A stretch of 64,000 bases of DNA from Oxytricha trifallax. Lineage: Eukaryota > Ciliophora > Spirotrichea > Sporadotrichida > Oxytrichidae. The stretch is taken from assembly GCA_000711775.1 (NCBI GenBank), contig ARYC01000372.1, positions 1 through 64,000 of the forward strand, read 5' to 3'. This document shows positions 12,776 to 23,329 of this stretch, in pieces (within the stretch, counting starts at the first letter, position 1; each line of letters opens with the position of its first letter). A program made the position numbers and the translations under genes. The notes under the pieces are model-generated. The model worked only from the letters and a program-made list of their open reading frames with translations, searched no databases and was not told the DNA's origin.

Positions 12776-12835
12776 CTTATAACAAATTATTAAAAATAAA
12801 TAACTTAATGTATTTTTGAAAATTTGTTTATAAAA

Positions 12836-12888
12836 AATGTAATGCAATCGAGAAAAGTTACCGAGAATTTCTCGATTGCCTTACATTA
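12836..12888. repeat. Stand-alone hairpin
   Basis: AATGTAATGCAATCGAGAAA is followed after a short loop by its near-complement (TTTCTCGATTGCCTTACATT). It resembles the subterminal hairpins of the foldback elements at 13729, 32445 and 40891, so it may be a relic of one such end. Confidence 0.6.
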
Positions 12889-13563
12889 ATTTTTTTAATT
12901 AAGTTTGAATTATTACATCTTTTATTAGTTAATGTATAGATAATATTTATTTATGAGTGAAAAAATAATTTTATTAAACTTGAGTAGATGAGAGTTGATA
13001 TTAACATAAAAGTTAGAGCATATTAGTTTTATTTTATTGACTTTATTCTATTATATTTTACTTCCTTTTAAAGTATAATTATTTTAAAACTTAATCATCG
13101 AGGCTCTATTAATCAATATTGATTGCCAAAGTTTAAAACAGTTTATAAAAGTTAAATCTTTTTTATCAATGTACTATAGATTATTCAATAAAATATTTTA
13201 ATCAAACTTGAATTAATATTGTTTCAATAATTTCTAATCAGTTTATTTAATGATCTTTGACGATTAAATTAATCTTATTAACTTAACTTAGTATGAACTA
13301 ATAAATTAATATTATAATATAGCTTAGAATTCATTAATTAATATGAATCAATTTTTCGTATTACCATAAAGCAGCAACTCGTTACTCACTAAATTTTAAT
13401 TATATTATTTCCTACAGTCACCTATTTTTTTGGAAATTTTACGAAATGCATTAAATCCCCTATTTTTGAACAAATCTATGATGTGCTATTGCTAATGCTT
13501 AATTTAAGTTTCAACACTCTAAATGTTAAAATCTCTGACAGAATTGAGCGCTGAGTTTAACTT
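12889..13563. other. AT-rich stretch, no gene seen
   Basis: A+T-rich DNA between the helicase gene and TBE-X. The left end of TBE-X should lie here or a little to the right, but no C4A4-like terminal repeat was recognised. Confidence 0.45.
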
Positions 13564-14851
13564 TCAAATCATACTATGCTGAAATTCTTCTTTAAGATCG
13601 GAGAAGTGCTGAATGATGAACAATGACAACTAAGACATGTCATTTTAGGTTTAGGAGGCTTGCTTGACATGTTGGAATGGAGTCTAGATTCGATGCTTCT
13701 AGATACTCTTGTGATCGCTGGATGCCATTGAGTAAAAAATAGGGTCAATTTCCAAAATATAATCAAATAATCAATCATTTATTCACGCTATTTTAATATT
13801 AATATTTTAAAATCTAATTAAAAAGCACGTATCTCGAAATTTTGATCATTTTGAGATAAGTGCCAAATAAATATAATTAAATAATTATGCATTAAACTTC
13901 GAATTTTAAATGAAATTAAGTATTTCTACAAATTAAAGTTCATTTTAAAATATAATATAAATAAGATAATATTAGTAAGAAGTTTTTCTATTAAACATAG
14001 AAATTTTAAAATAATCTGTATGATTTATAAAACAAAATAAATATATATTTGATTTTTAAAGCATTTTAAAATGAACCTTAATTTGTAGAAATACTTAATT
14101 TCATTTATAACTAAAAGTTTAAAGTATGATAATTTAATTATATTTATTTGGCACGTATCTCAAAATGATCAAAATTTCGAGATACGTGCTTTTTAATTAG
14201 ATTAAAAATATTAATATTAAAATAGCGTGAATAAATGATTGATTATTTGATTATATTTTGGAAATTGACCCTATTTTTACTCATTGCGTCTGTAGGGCCT
14301 CTTTTATTTAACATCGAGTCTACCTTCTTTATGACGCTGTTCAGATTTCGTTTTGAATGTTATCTCTTCACTCTAATATATTTCTTGAAAAGATCTCGAT
14401 CAAGCTCATTAAGAGGGTATACTTTCATCTTGGGGTGATTTTAGATATCCTTAAAAGTTTATTAGTAGTTATTGGTGATTAGCCCTAAAACATCTCCGCT
14501 TCCGAGCATGGAACTTCAGCATCTTCCTGATCATAATATTGCTTGAACTCGGTATAGGTCTTAATTTTTCTTACATCACTTAATTTGCGCTTTTGTTTTT
14601 AAACCCTTTTGATAAGTTTTGTCGACACCTTAAATATATCGATGATGATAGAGATTTTATTGTTGAGGGTTTAGAATTACAGTGTCATCATTGTCATACA
14701 TTGACTCTTAAGAGCTGCTCATTTAAATTTTTTGAATCTGTGATTTTTTTAATCTTAATGAATTCAAATTTAATTTACTTAATCTTGCACTCAAATCTCT
14801 TTCATGGTTTAAATCAACAAAAGAGGGAGGGTGTGATTAAATTTTTAACAT
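13564..14851 (-). pseudogene. Unrecognised third gene of TBE-X, interrupted by a foldback element
   Basis: Read on the minus strand from ATG 14851 (MLKIQSHPPSFVDLNHERDL) to TGA 13564. It lies divergent to the 22-kDa-type gene, exactly where other TBEs carry the 57-kDa gene. The product (~245 residues) has no zinc fingers or kinase motifs; it reads for example QESMYDNDDTVILNPQQQ, then KTYTEFKQYYDQEDAEVP, then KVYPLNELDRDLFKKYI. Two frame changes occur near 14575 and 14480. A 555-bp foldback element (13729-14283) interrupts it and is bordered by the direct repeat CAATG. Removing the element with one copy of the repeat gives the open frame GPTDAMASSDHKSIQKHR through to the stop. Function unknown. 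Confidence 0.5.
13729..14283. mobile_element. Foldback element with subterminal hairpins
   Basis: Long inverted repeats begin TGAGTAAAAATAGGGTCAAT and close with the complement. Each arm holds a hairpin built from GCACGTATCTCGAAA and its partner. The short ORFs in the two arms (MIDYLIIFWKLTLF) are mirror copies, not genes. The direct repeat CAATG flanks the element on the gene's strand. It encodes nothing and behaves like an insertion that a ciliate could remove as an internal eliminated sequence. Confidence 0.85.
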
Positions 14852-15086
14852 AAGAAATTTTTCAAAAAATCATAAAAAAGTCCCAAAAATTCACAAAAAA
14901 TGTAAAAAAATCACAGACTAAAAAGTTCTTATTTTTATAAAAAAAGATCACACAGACCCACACCTTTTTTGGAAAATATATACTTATTAATACCTTTCCA
15001 CCTTCCACAGAATCATTTCAATTGAAATCGCTGTTTTCTTATAGGTAATAATATTTTATTTTTAATTGGCAATAGGGAATTTCATA

Positions 15087-15841
15087 TATGGAGACAATTT
15101 CAAGTGAGTGATAGTCAAGCTGAGGAGAGCATTTTAAAGATCACACTCCATGAGCTTGGGGGAAAGTTCAAGTTCAAAGTTGACATATACAACTATCTAA
15201 CTGAGATTCGTAATAATTACTGCCCCTGACATTTATAGAGGGATACTACCTGCCACCAATCGAGGGCATCAACAGAGAATACATCCGTCTGATTTTTAAG
15301 GGAAGGAAAAGGCTTCTGAAAATGGACCAGATCAAAATGGTGAAGGTGCCAAGTACGATAAACTTTCAGTAAGGCATTTATATTTACAAGTGTGTGACGA
15401 CCAAGAGCTGAGCATATATCTGCCTGATATGTCAGAGAAGTCCAAGCCTGTTGATAGGCAATACTTCTTCAACGTTCTTAATACAATCCAGCTCGAGTAT
15501 CTCTCACACATCATCAACAAGTCAAGGGTGAGTAGGAACGGTGGTGATGGGCAAGTTCAAAAAAATTACAACATACTCATCTCTGACGACTGGTTCTCCC
15601 ACTTGACCAGCCATCCATTCATCTCAAGTAACTTACTATATCTTTAACTAACTAAAACTTAGAAAAATCGGGGAGGACAATGCAGCTTTTAAAAGCTTTA
15701 ACGAAATTGATGAAGGTAAGAAAACCTAAGCAATCGCCTCCAAAAGTTTTTTCACTTAAACGATTCAGAGGAATATAGCATGCCTCAGCTAGTAAAGGTA
15801 TTAGGCCTTCGACTGATGGAAACGAACACCACCATGTTTGA
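15087..15841 (+). CDS. TBE 22-kDa-type protein of TBE-X (two introns)
   Basis: Homologue of the TBE 22-kDa protein. The conserved core reads RQYFFNVLNTIQLEYLSHII ... ILISDDWFSHL..HPFISS and aligns with RNFFFGVLGTIKVEYLREII ... ILISETWL in TBE-C. Intron 1 (15210-15238, 29 nt) and intron 2 (15628-15662, 35 nt) sit at the same positions and phase as in the other copies; splicing joins LTEI to QGYYLPPIEG, and PFIS to KKSGR. The exact start is unclear: the frame is open from about 15087. One frame change lies near 15370. The C-terminal tail is basic and ends at TGA 15839-15841. The role of this protein in TBEs is unknown. It lies convergent to the transposase gene, 112 bp away. Confidence 0.72.
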
Positions 15842-15953
15842 ATTTTAATCCGATACTGGCATGATGAACACCAACGCAATAAGATTTAACATATGAATTT
15901 TTAAGGCATAATTTAAATTAAAGTCATAAATCAAACTTTTTCATTTTTTTCTT

Positions 15954-17292
15954 TCATATTTCTCTAATAACATCATCATCCACACTGCTGAATGCTTATC
16001 TCAATACTCGTTTAGCATCAAACTTCTCGTCCTATCCGAAAATCTTCATCTTCATCCTCTTGAACTGATTCTTAAGCACCGATAAGTAATTCTCTATAGG
16101 ATTGTATTGAGGTGTAAAGATGAGAGTGATTCCGAGCTCCTCGGTCAATGCCTTGATCTTTTTGCTGTGATGCACTCTTAGATTGTCTAGAACCACAGCA
16201 AGTCTACATCTTAAGTTCTATTCATGCAGGCCTATAATGAAATCATCAAACTTTTTAATGTCTACTGACCTCTCACCACTATATTAAAGTTCAAAACCTT
16301 TGTCAGGAGATACTCCAGCAACCACAGCAATACTTTTTTTGAATTATAGTTTGTTTTTCACAATGATATTCATATTCTTATTGCTGTACTCTTGCTTGAG
16401 ATTATTAGAGTAAGTAAACATCCATCACCTCGTCAATAAATACTACCTTTCTTCCTTCCTCTAGCGCATTAGTTAGCTAGCTTCTCATCTCTTAAAATAG
16501 CTCTATTGTTTTAAGATTCTAAGTAGGACTCATGTATTTGTTCACTCAAATGAACTTTCTCTTAATTCCTCTTTCCTTATAAATTCGAGAAAGTTTGGAG
16601 GGAGATATTCTCAACTCTGGGAACTTCCTATGGAACACCACGCATCTCTCTCCTAAGGTCATTCCAGCCTAGAACTGCAAGGTAGTCTAATTAGTGAGAA
16701 ATTCAATGTTATCATCAGATAGCTTGGCAACTTTCCATATTCGATTATTATCATTTGCTTTTTAGCTTTTGAGTGTGCATATACTCTTAACCAACGAGCA
16801 AGGTATGCTGGTAAGTTCATGAATTGATTAGAAGCTTAAGTAGACTGGTGAGTCTTGAGTTGGATTCAAGCATTTATACCTGAGAAACAGTATTAAGTCA
16901 TGCACGTTAGTCAATGCACCTGGTTGATTCAGCATTTGAAGATTTTTTTAATAAAAGTTGATTGTGTGGGTTAGTATTTTGAATTCAATTTTTAAAGGGA
17001 TTTATTGATGATTGAAGTGCCATTATTAAACTTTGCCATTTAGTGGACCAATAAGAGTTTCTTATCATAATTGAGAAAGCTGCTTTTATCAGGGCATCAA
17101 AAATTCCCACTATCTTAAAAGTACTGCAAGGTTTCAATCTTTTTAATTGAGCTTAATTTCATTTTGAGTCAATCAAGGATAAAGCCTTTAGCTTGAATTG
17201 GTTTTATATTGAGGATCTTATTATGAGTTCAACTCAATCTGAGCTTTTATTAAACTTTTTTGATAATCATCAGTAGCTTACATTTGAAGCAT
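15954..17292 (-). pseudogene. DDE (IS630/Tc1-type) transposase of TBE-X
   Basis: Homologue of the TBE 42-kDa transposase. The acidic triad is visible as VVFIDEVMDVYLL, VVLDNLRVHHSKK and TPQYNPIENYLSVLKNQ, the D-D-E pattern of the IS630/Tc1 superfamily. Upstream, RCVVFHRKFPELRISPSKLS matches RAVMFHRKFPDMLISPQTIS of TBE-C. The frame begins near ATG 17292 (MLQMQATDDYQKSLIKAQ) and ends at TGA 15954. At least four frame changes break it, so it should be inactive. The G-tract foldback element at 17307 lies just before the start. Confidence 0.8.
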
Positions 17293-17306
17293 TATTGTAA
17301 AATGAA

Positions 17307-18134
17307 GGGGGGGGTCTAGGTCGGTGCAAAAGATTTTTCAAAATCCTAAGTCGGTGCAAAATATTTTTTCTCAAAAACATCAAAATCCCTAAGTCGGTGC
17401 ATGATCAATTTTTGACATTATTGATATATTTTATCATCCTGCCCCGCATGAAAAGTATCATTATTAACTAAAATATATGTCTCAGCTTCTGAATCGAACT
17501 CCTTCATTAAATTTTGAACATAGGACACTTAAAATATTATTACAATATTATTTTTTCTCTGTGACAGACATTTGTTTAAGTAAAATAAAAAAAAACATTA
17601 TTTCATATTTTAATATCTAATTAGTCAGTAAGCAACAAAATTGGGGATTAAGAACATCATAATTATTCTTTAAGTTTAATGATGTACGGAATTAAAAAAT
17701 TCGTACATATTGATTAGTGTATTTAAAAAAGACAATTAATTGAGTCAATGGTTTTTATAATATGGCCAGACATCATTGAATTTAATGAATAATTATGATG
17801 TTTTTAATCCCCAATTTTGTTGCTTATTGACTAATTAGATATTAAAATATGAAATAATTTTTTTATATTTTACTTAAACGAATGTCTGTCACAGAGAAAA
17901 AATATTTTAAGTGTCCTATGTTCAAAATTTAATGAAGGAGTTCGATTCAGAAGCTGAGACATATATTTTAGTTAATAATGATACTTTTCATGCGGGGCAG
18001 GATGATAAAATATATCAATAATGTCAAAACTTGATCATGCACCGACTTAGGGATTTTGATGTTTTTGAGAAAAAATATTTTGCACTGACTTAGGATTTTG
18101 AAAAAAAGTTTTGCACCGACTTAGACCCCCCCCC
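17307..18134. mobile_element. G-tract foldback element F1
   Basis: A long palindrome of about 828 bp. It opens with eight G, then TCTAGGTCGGTGCAAAA, and closes with the complement and nine C. Inside each arm the motif AAGTCGGTGCA is repeated three times. The direct repeat GTAAAATG occurs on both sides (17297-17304 and 18137-18144), an 8-bp target duplication with two extra bases at each end. No coding capacity. Confidence 0.88.
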
Positions 18135-18180
18135 ACGTAAAATGTAATCCTTTTTCAATACTAAAGGCTTCATTTTATAT

Positions 18181-18290
18181 GGGACCTCAATTTCCTCAAG
18201 ACCCCATTTTCTATAGAGACATCTTTTTCTACATAGACCCCAATTTCCCCAGGGACCTCAATTTCCTCAGGACCTCAAAATTCTCATCAC
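18181..18290 (+). repeat. Short direct repeats, possible TBE-X right end
   Basis: GGGACCTCAATTTCCTCA occurs at 18181-18198 and again at 18252-18269, with related GACCCCAATTTCC between. The position, just outside the transposase start, is where the right terminal repeat of TBE-X should lie, but it does not match the C4A4 ends of the other TBEs and no left partner was found. Confidence 0.4.
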
Positions 18291-18584
18291 AGTATTGAAC
18301 TTAGAGAATAGAATCTTTAAATCATTTGAGATTGTTAAAGTGTCTATTAAAAAACGATTGACTACAATTTAGCAAAGACTCCACTAAATAATATCAGGAT
18401 AATGATTCCAGCTATTTTCATTTTTGTGCTCTAGTTTAAGGGAGACAGCCTCATGCTAAAAATAACTTACTGTCTATGATAATTGCATGTTAGCAATTCA
18501 AAACAAATCAATGTCAATCAAAACAAAAAGGGGAGAATGACATCATAATAATGAACAAAGTAAAAGCTCAATATATATTCTATA

Positions 18585-21140
18585 ATGACTAGTTTTGGTT
18601 CTTCTAATGCTTATAATAAGCAACTTGATTTTTTCTTAGAAACGATAAGGATGAATAATAAAATAAATAGCATGAGAGGATATTTGACTCGCACCATCGT
18701 TTTCATTGTCATACAGGAGAGCGAGAATCTTGATTGAGTCATTTGAGCTAAGATAACGAGGATAATAATTGACTGAATAGTAAAGCCGAAGCAGAGAGGA
18801 TGATAAATTATACAATGTTGATTATTATTTCTATTTCTTGAATTTCTTAAAATTTAGAGTAAATGCTTTATAAATTTAATAAATAAATAAATTAAATAAA
18901 TATGATTTAAGATTAAGATTGAGAAAGACATAATAAATAGCATGTAAAATAGTAAAGTAAAAAGTTTCGTTTATAGATATAAACATCATTAGAATATAAT
19001 ATTATGAGAAGTATTAAAAGTAAATATGAGATATTTTATTATACAGGTATTTTTAAATTAAATATTAATTGGATATAGACCTTATGGACTTTTACAATAC
19101 TGCAAGAGTCAAGAATACCTCTCTAAGAACATGAATTGGAGCTTAAGATAGATTGATGAGATATCACTAAGACTTCTTAACAACACAGTATCAAACTACA
19201 GACCTAACAAATCTAAGATCACCGGATTGGGCTAACTAATTACCACTTGATCATGACTTCTAAGAATGAAAATTAATAATAGAGAGACATTTAAAACCAA
19301 AGCCAAAAACATGAACAAATACTCACGTAGAAGAGAAGAAGATTTATGGAGTAGCCACTTTGAACAATAAAAGCATAGAGTACGAGGAACTATTGTTAGA
19401 ATTAATATTCAAATCTTTACAAATAAATAAGTTTGTGAATATATCATCTAATAAGCACATTCATTTCGCTGAACTACTCATCAGTCATAGTAAAAGTTGA
19501 AAATGATCTAAAGGGTGTAGGAATTCCACCTTACATAAGATTTCAAATGGATTATTATGCTAGATCTCTACATGCATTTTCCATGAAATGATAAGAAACA
19601 ACTCGCAAGAGGGCTGTAGTCTATTGATTTAATACAATCCAATATTAAAATATGAATTTAAGAGCTTCAGTCTTCACATAAAACCACAAAATCCTCTTAA
19701 ATACATTCATATTATATGAACAAGTGTTCTTACGAAACAAAAAGCTAGATTTGATTTCAGAAATGTACAAAAAATATAGTACAGCATCATTCATGGCAGG
19801 ATATAACTAAGAAAGCTTTAAAAGATCAACTAAAAGAGATTAACATCAAGGAAAGACCTCTATTGAACATATAAAAATAAAGAAATAAATATAATAAACT
19901 AACCGCTAAATCAGAGAGATCCAAAGCTTAAATTTAATTGGGGTGGGGGAAAGTTTCCTGCCAGCAACATTAAGATTAAAATTATTTTGCAATAAAAATA
20001 TTAGAAGCATGTAAATCCCAATTTCAATAACCATATACATATATTAATCAACTTTTTTAATATATAATTTTATGATTTATATTTATTTTTTGGCTTATTA
20101 TACAATAAAAACAATTTATACTAATTCTTTTAATAAATAATAAATGCGCTTTTCATTAAAAATTGAATCTTTATCAAGGGAGAAATGAGATTTGATGCTA
20201 TATTATAAATAATTAAATCATAATTAATGTTAAAGATTTTTTGAAATTTATAAACAATAAATATTATTATTATGAATGAGGCAGGAAACTCTCCTCCCTA
20301 GGGTGCATATAAAATTTCGGGGCAGGAAACCCCCCCCCCATTATATAATACATTTACTAATTAATTAAAAATAACTCAGTTCTGCTTGTGAAAAACATTA
20401 AAGTACTAAACTCAATAGATTCCATTGGTAAACTAAAAAGCAACTACTAAGCTAAAGTGTAAAGCCCTTTGTAGAAATTTATTGATAACAATATAGTAGA
20501 CCGAGTATACTCTTAATGTGAACTTAGACTAATTGTTAAAGAAGGAGACATGCATAATGCTCCAGTAATTGACTTACTATCAAGGAACAAAGCATCTGTT
20601 ACAGACCTTAGAGATTAAAAAGCATAGTCTAGAATAGTTGATTTGATTGATGTCATATTCAGCGTCTAACACTACATCTCTTAATACTTACGAAGAGGGA
20701 ATATGATGATTCTTTCTAAAGATGAACAAAGAATGTAGTCAGTGAAGATAAAGTAAGATCTGTCACAATCTTGCCTGCTATAACAAAAATTATTGAATTA
20801 GTCTAATAACACCGAATGAAAGATAGAGCATGGAACAAAATTTCCTTTCAACACTTGGTACATAGATAGAATATATTAATACTAATCCAAGAATAGCAAT
20901 TGATCTTAAAAGAGAGTCTACAGGCTGCAACTATTTGACATCATCTTTGAACTATATATCGATGAATATGATAAACTAGCCTAGAACCAAGAAACGCCAA
21001 ACAGAGAGATGTCTCAATTAAGACAAAAGACTATAATTACTAAGAGAAGATGAAGTAGATAATGAATAAGAAAGAAATCTAAACATAGAAGAATCAAGTG
21101 ATGATGAACAATTATAGACTTGAAACTCTGATGATTTTCA
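18585..21140 (+). pseudogene. Large unrecognised gene, broken and interrupted
   Basis: A plus-strand gene starting at ATG 18585 (MTSFGSSNAYNKQLDFFLET). Coding blocks follow in changing frames: SLRQIDEISLRLLNNTVSN near 19140, VENDLKGVGIPPYIRFQMDY near 19500, KLDLISEMYKKYSTASFM near 19745, then an open run of about 160 codons from 20350 to 20818 (KFIDNNIVDRVYSQCELRLI, ASVTDLRDQKAQSRIVDLID). It ends with an acidic tail (NIEESSDDEQLQT) near 21120. An AT-rich gap at 18850-19070 and a foldback element at 19940-20340 interrupt it. I found no known domain. It may be a decayed germline gene, or macronuclear-destined segments separated by eliminated DNA. Confidence 0.5.
19940..20340. mobile_element. 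G-tract foldback element F4
   Basis: Begins GGGGTGGGGGAAAGTTTCCT and ends GGCAGGAAAC plus a run of C. A second inverted copy of the end (GGCAGGAAACTCTCC) lies at 20280-20295, so the right side may be a doubled end. The same AAGTTTCCTGC terminus is seen as a relic at 40551-40573 and, altered, in the element at 38161-38615. It splits the large gene at 18585-21140. Confidence 0.75.
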
Positions 21141-21179
21141 TTCGCAATAACATGGATTTTAAATGAATCAGAAACTTTT

Positions 21180-21660
21180 GTAGTTGAATAATTATTTGTT
21201 AATTAAAATACACATTTTATGAATGAAAGTATTGTTTAGAGTGAGGAGCATAAGCATATATGCATAATAATTTACACTTAAATATTTGATTATACTTTAC
21301 CAATTAGTTTAATTATTAAGATAAATTATAAATAAGGTTCATTTCATTTTGGGAATTTTTGTAACAAAAAAAAAACTAGATGCAAAGTAAAAAGGCTATT
21401 CAAACAAAAATTATCTTATATTTATAATTTAGTAAAGATTGTTAAAGTAATATTTACTTATATTGCTAATATATAATTTTATTTATTAACTAAGGCTTGT
21501 TCCATTATCACTTTAATTTATAATTAGCTTTTATCACAAGAAATCACTTAAAATCTATATATTTTAATAGCAATATTCCTTTATTTATGATAATTTGGTA
21601 GTTTTATTATTTTAAAAGCAAACAATCTTAGTTGCTATTCTTCTTTCAATCTAAGATTTC
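21180..21660. other. AT-rich stretch, no gene seen
   Basis: A+T-rich DNA following the acidic tail of the large gene. Nothing supportable. Confidence 0.5.
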
Positions 21661-21669
21661 TGATGTTTT

Positions 21670-21810
21670 AGTTTAAAATAGATACTATTTAATCTCTACA
21701 GCAACTCAAATACTGAAATCAAGGCTTACTTTGATTTAAACAAGGAAAGTGTACCTAGTTGTAATGAAACAAATAATGATGAGGATGAAACTGGGGATGT
21801 TAATATTTGA
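21670..21810 (+). other. Short coding-like segment
   Basis: Open plus-strand frame reading NSNTEIKAYFDLNKESVPSC and an acidic end (NNDEDETGDVNI) to TGA near 21809. The composition is convincingly protein-like, but no start or partner exon was found. It could be the end of a gene whose other segments lie elsewhere. Confidence 0.35.
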
Positions 21811-21814
21811 ATAC

Positions 21815-22301
21815 TAAGTTTCAAGATTGATTGGATATATGCAGGGTAACTTATCTATTTTACTCATCAATGATTGATTTAATATCTCCATATTATTTAT
21901 ATTAAATTATTATATTAAACAATTTTATAATCGTTTTATCATTGAGGTAGTTGTTTCAACACTGTTAGTCTCTTTACTGAAGTCAGTATAAAAATTCATC
22001 TGAACAGTTTGAATAGGCAGGAAGTTGTTTTGCTTTTACTAATTGACACCCTTGACAAAGCACCACTGTAATGAGAGAGCAGATTGATCTTCATGAGATA
22101 ACGCAGTGCATTTATATAAGCAGATGTTGTTCTTACTTGCCCAAGCAGAATCATATTTGTAATTATTTCTATATACCCTGTTCATTAATATTATTATAAA
22201 TATTACCACATCTATTCATATTATGATCTCTATATTGGAATAATTTGTGGAAGTTAAGGAATTGAAGTTATTAAATACGCTATTTATAATATTGCCGATA
22301 A
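21815..22301. other. AT-rich stretch, no clear gene
   Basis: Mostly A+T-rich. A slightly more GC-rich patch at 21955-22170 has no sustained frame that I could support. Confidence 0.4.
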
Positions 22302-22940
22302 ATGAGGAGTTTAAAAGCTAATCCAGCCGAGAAAGCATTTAGTAAGCCTTCGAGTAATCCTGTGTCAACTACTAAAGCGAAGTTAGAGACCTCAATTACT
22401 ACTTTAATACATTCGTTAAGATTAAAGTTAAATTGTTTACACCTATAATTCCTTAAATCTAATGATTACTTTAAACTAGGAATTGAAATTAATCATATAT
22501 TTAAATAAATTATATATATATATATAACTGAATATAAAATTAATGACTGAAGAGTGGAGTCCCTATATAAATTAAAAAGCTTGCATTCTTCATTAGTGAG
22601 GATTAGATAGATTAAAATTTTAATAAGTGTTTATAATTGGGTGATTAAATCGATAATACAGAGGAAGCACCGTACAATCAGTTCAGGCTTGAAATGTTCA
22701 AATAATAATGGATATAATAATTTATTTATAATAAACTAATATTATTAGTATTAAAATATTTTTATGAAATAATAATAACAAAATATAATATAATTTTCAG
22801 ATATTTGCATATTCTCCTATTTTTTAAATTAAAGTACAGCGAATAATAATCTCAATTCTTGATTTGAGTTTGGCAATTATATCAAAGCTTGTTGAAGAAA
22901 GCAGGAAATAAAAGGCTCATTCTAGTATGAAAATTTGATG
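22302..22940 (+). CDS. Small split gene (three coding islands)
   Basis: Three plus-strand islands look like one small gene. Island 1 starts at ATG 22302 (MRSLKANPAEKAFSKPSSNP) and runs to about 22440. Island 2, about 22545-22740, reads KKLAFFISEDQIDQNFNKC and EEAPYNQFRLEMFKQQW. Island 3, about 22845-22940, reads SILDLSLAIISKLVEESRKQ and ends at TGA. AT-rich gaps of roughly 100 bp separate them. The first gap lacks a good GTAAG start, so the gaps may be internal eliminated sequences rather than introns. No function is recognised; the product would be roughly 130-150 residues. Confidence 0.42.
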
Positions 22941-22949
22941 CTTTATACA

Positions 22950-23329
22950 GTATATTTGTAATACAATTGATCTTAATAAAAATTCTATATATTAATGAAT
23001 GAAATGCTTGATTAATTTAATATAATAAAAAATTGTGAATATAGATATTTTAGATATACATTTTTGATTATTAAGATAAGTTAAATAAAAGAATAATTTT
23101 TAAGTGGATAAGGAGATTGAATTAGTAAAATATAGATGTGATAAATAAATCGAGAAGATTAGAATGTATATGAAACAGTCTTGATTTCAATGATAGTTTA
23201 AAAATTAGATTAGTGCTATGTGTAATTAGTGCGTAAGTAAGCATGAAAGATAATCTGCATATCTTTTATCATTTTGATGCGCTATTATGCTGAAGTAGTT
23301 GTTTTGTTATAAGAAACAGCTATAAATGG
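22950..23329. other. AT-rich stretch, no gene seen
   Basis: A+T-rich DNA between the small split gene and the second decayed coding repeat. Confidence 0.5.

Noticed and set aside
13569-14438. Frames beginning MIDYLIIFWKLTLF on both strands
   Set aside because: Also mirror copies made by the arms of the foldback element at 13729-14283, joined to flanking sequence.
17297-18144. G-tract palindromes as assembly artefacts of inverted duplication
   Set aside because: The arms differ at scattered bases, have unique centres and are flanked by direct repeats, which fits real insertions; several distinct families show the same pattern.
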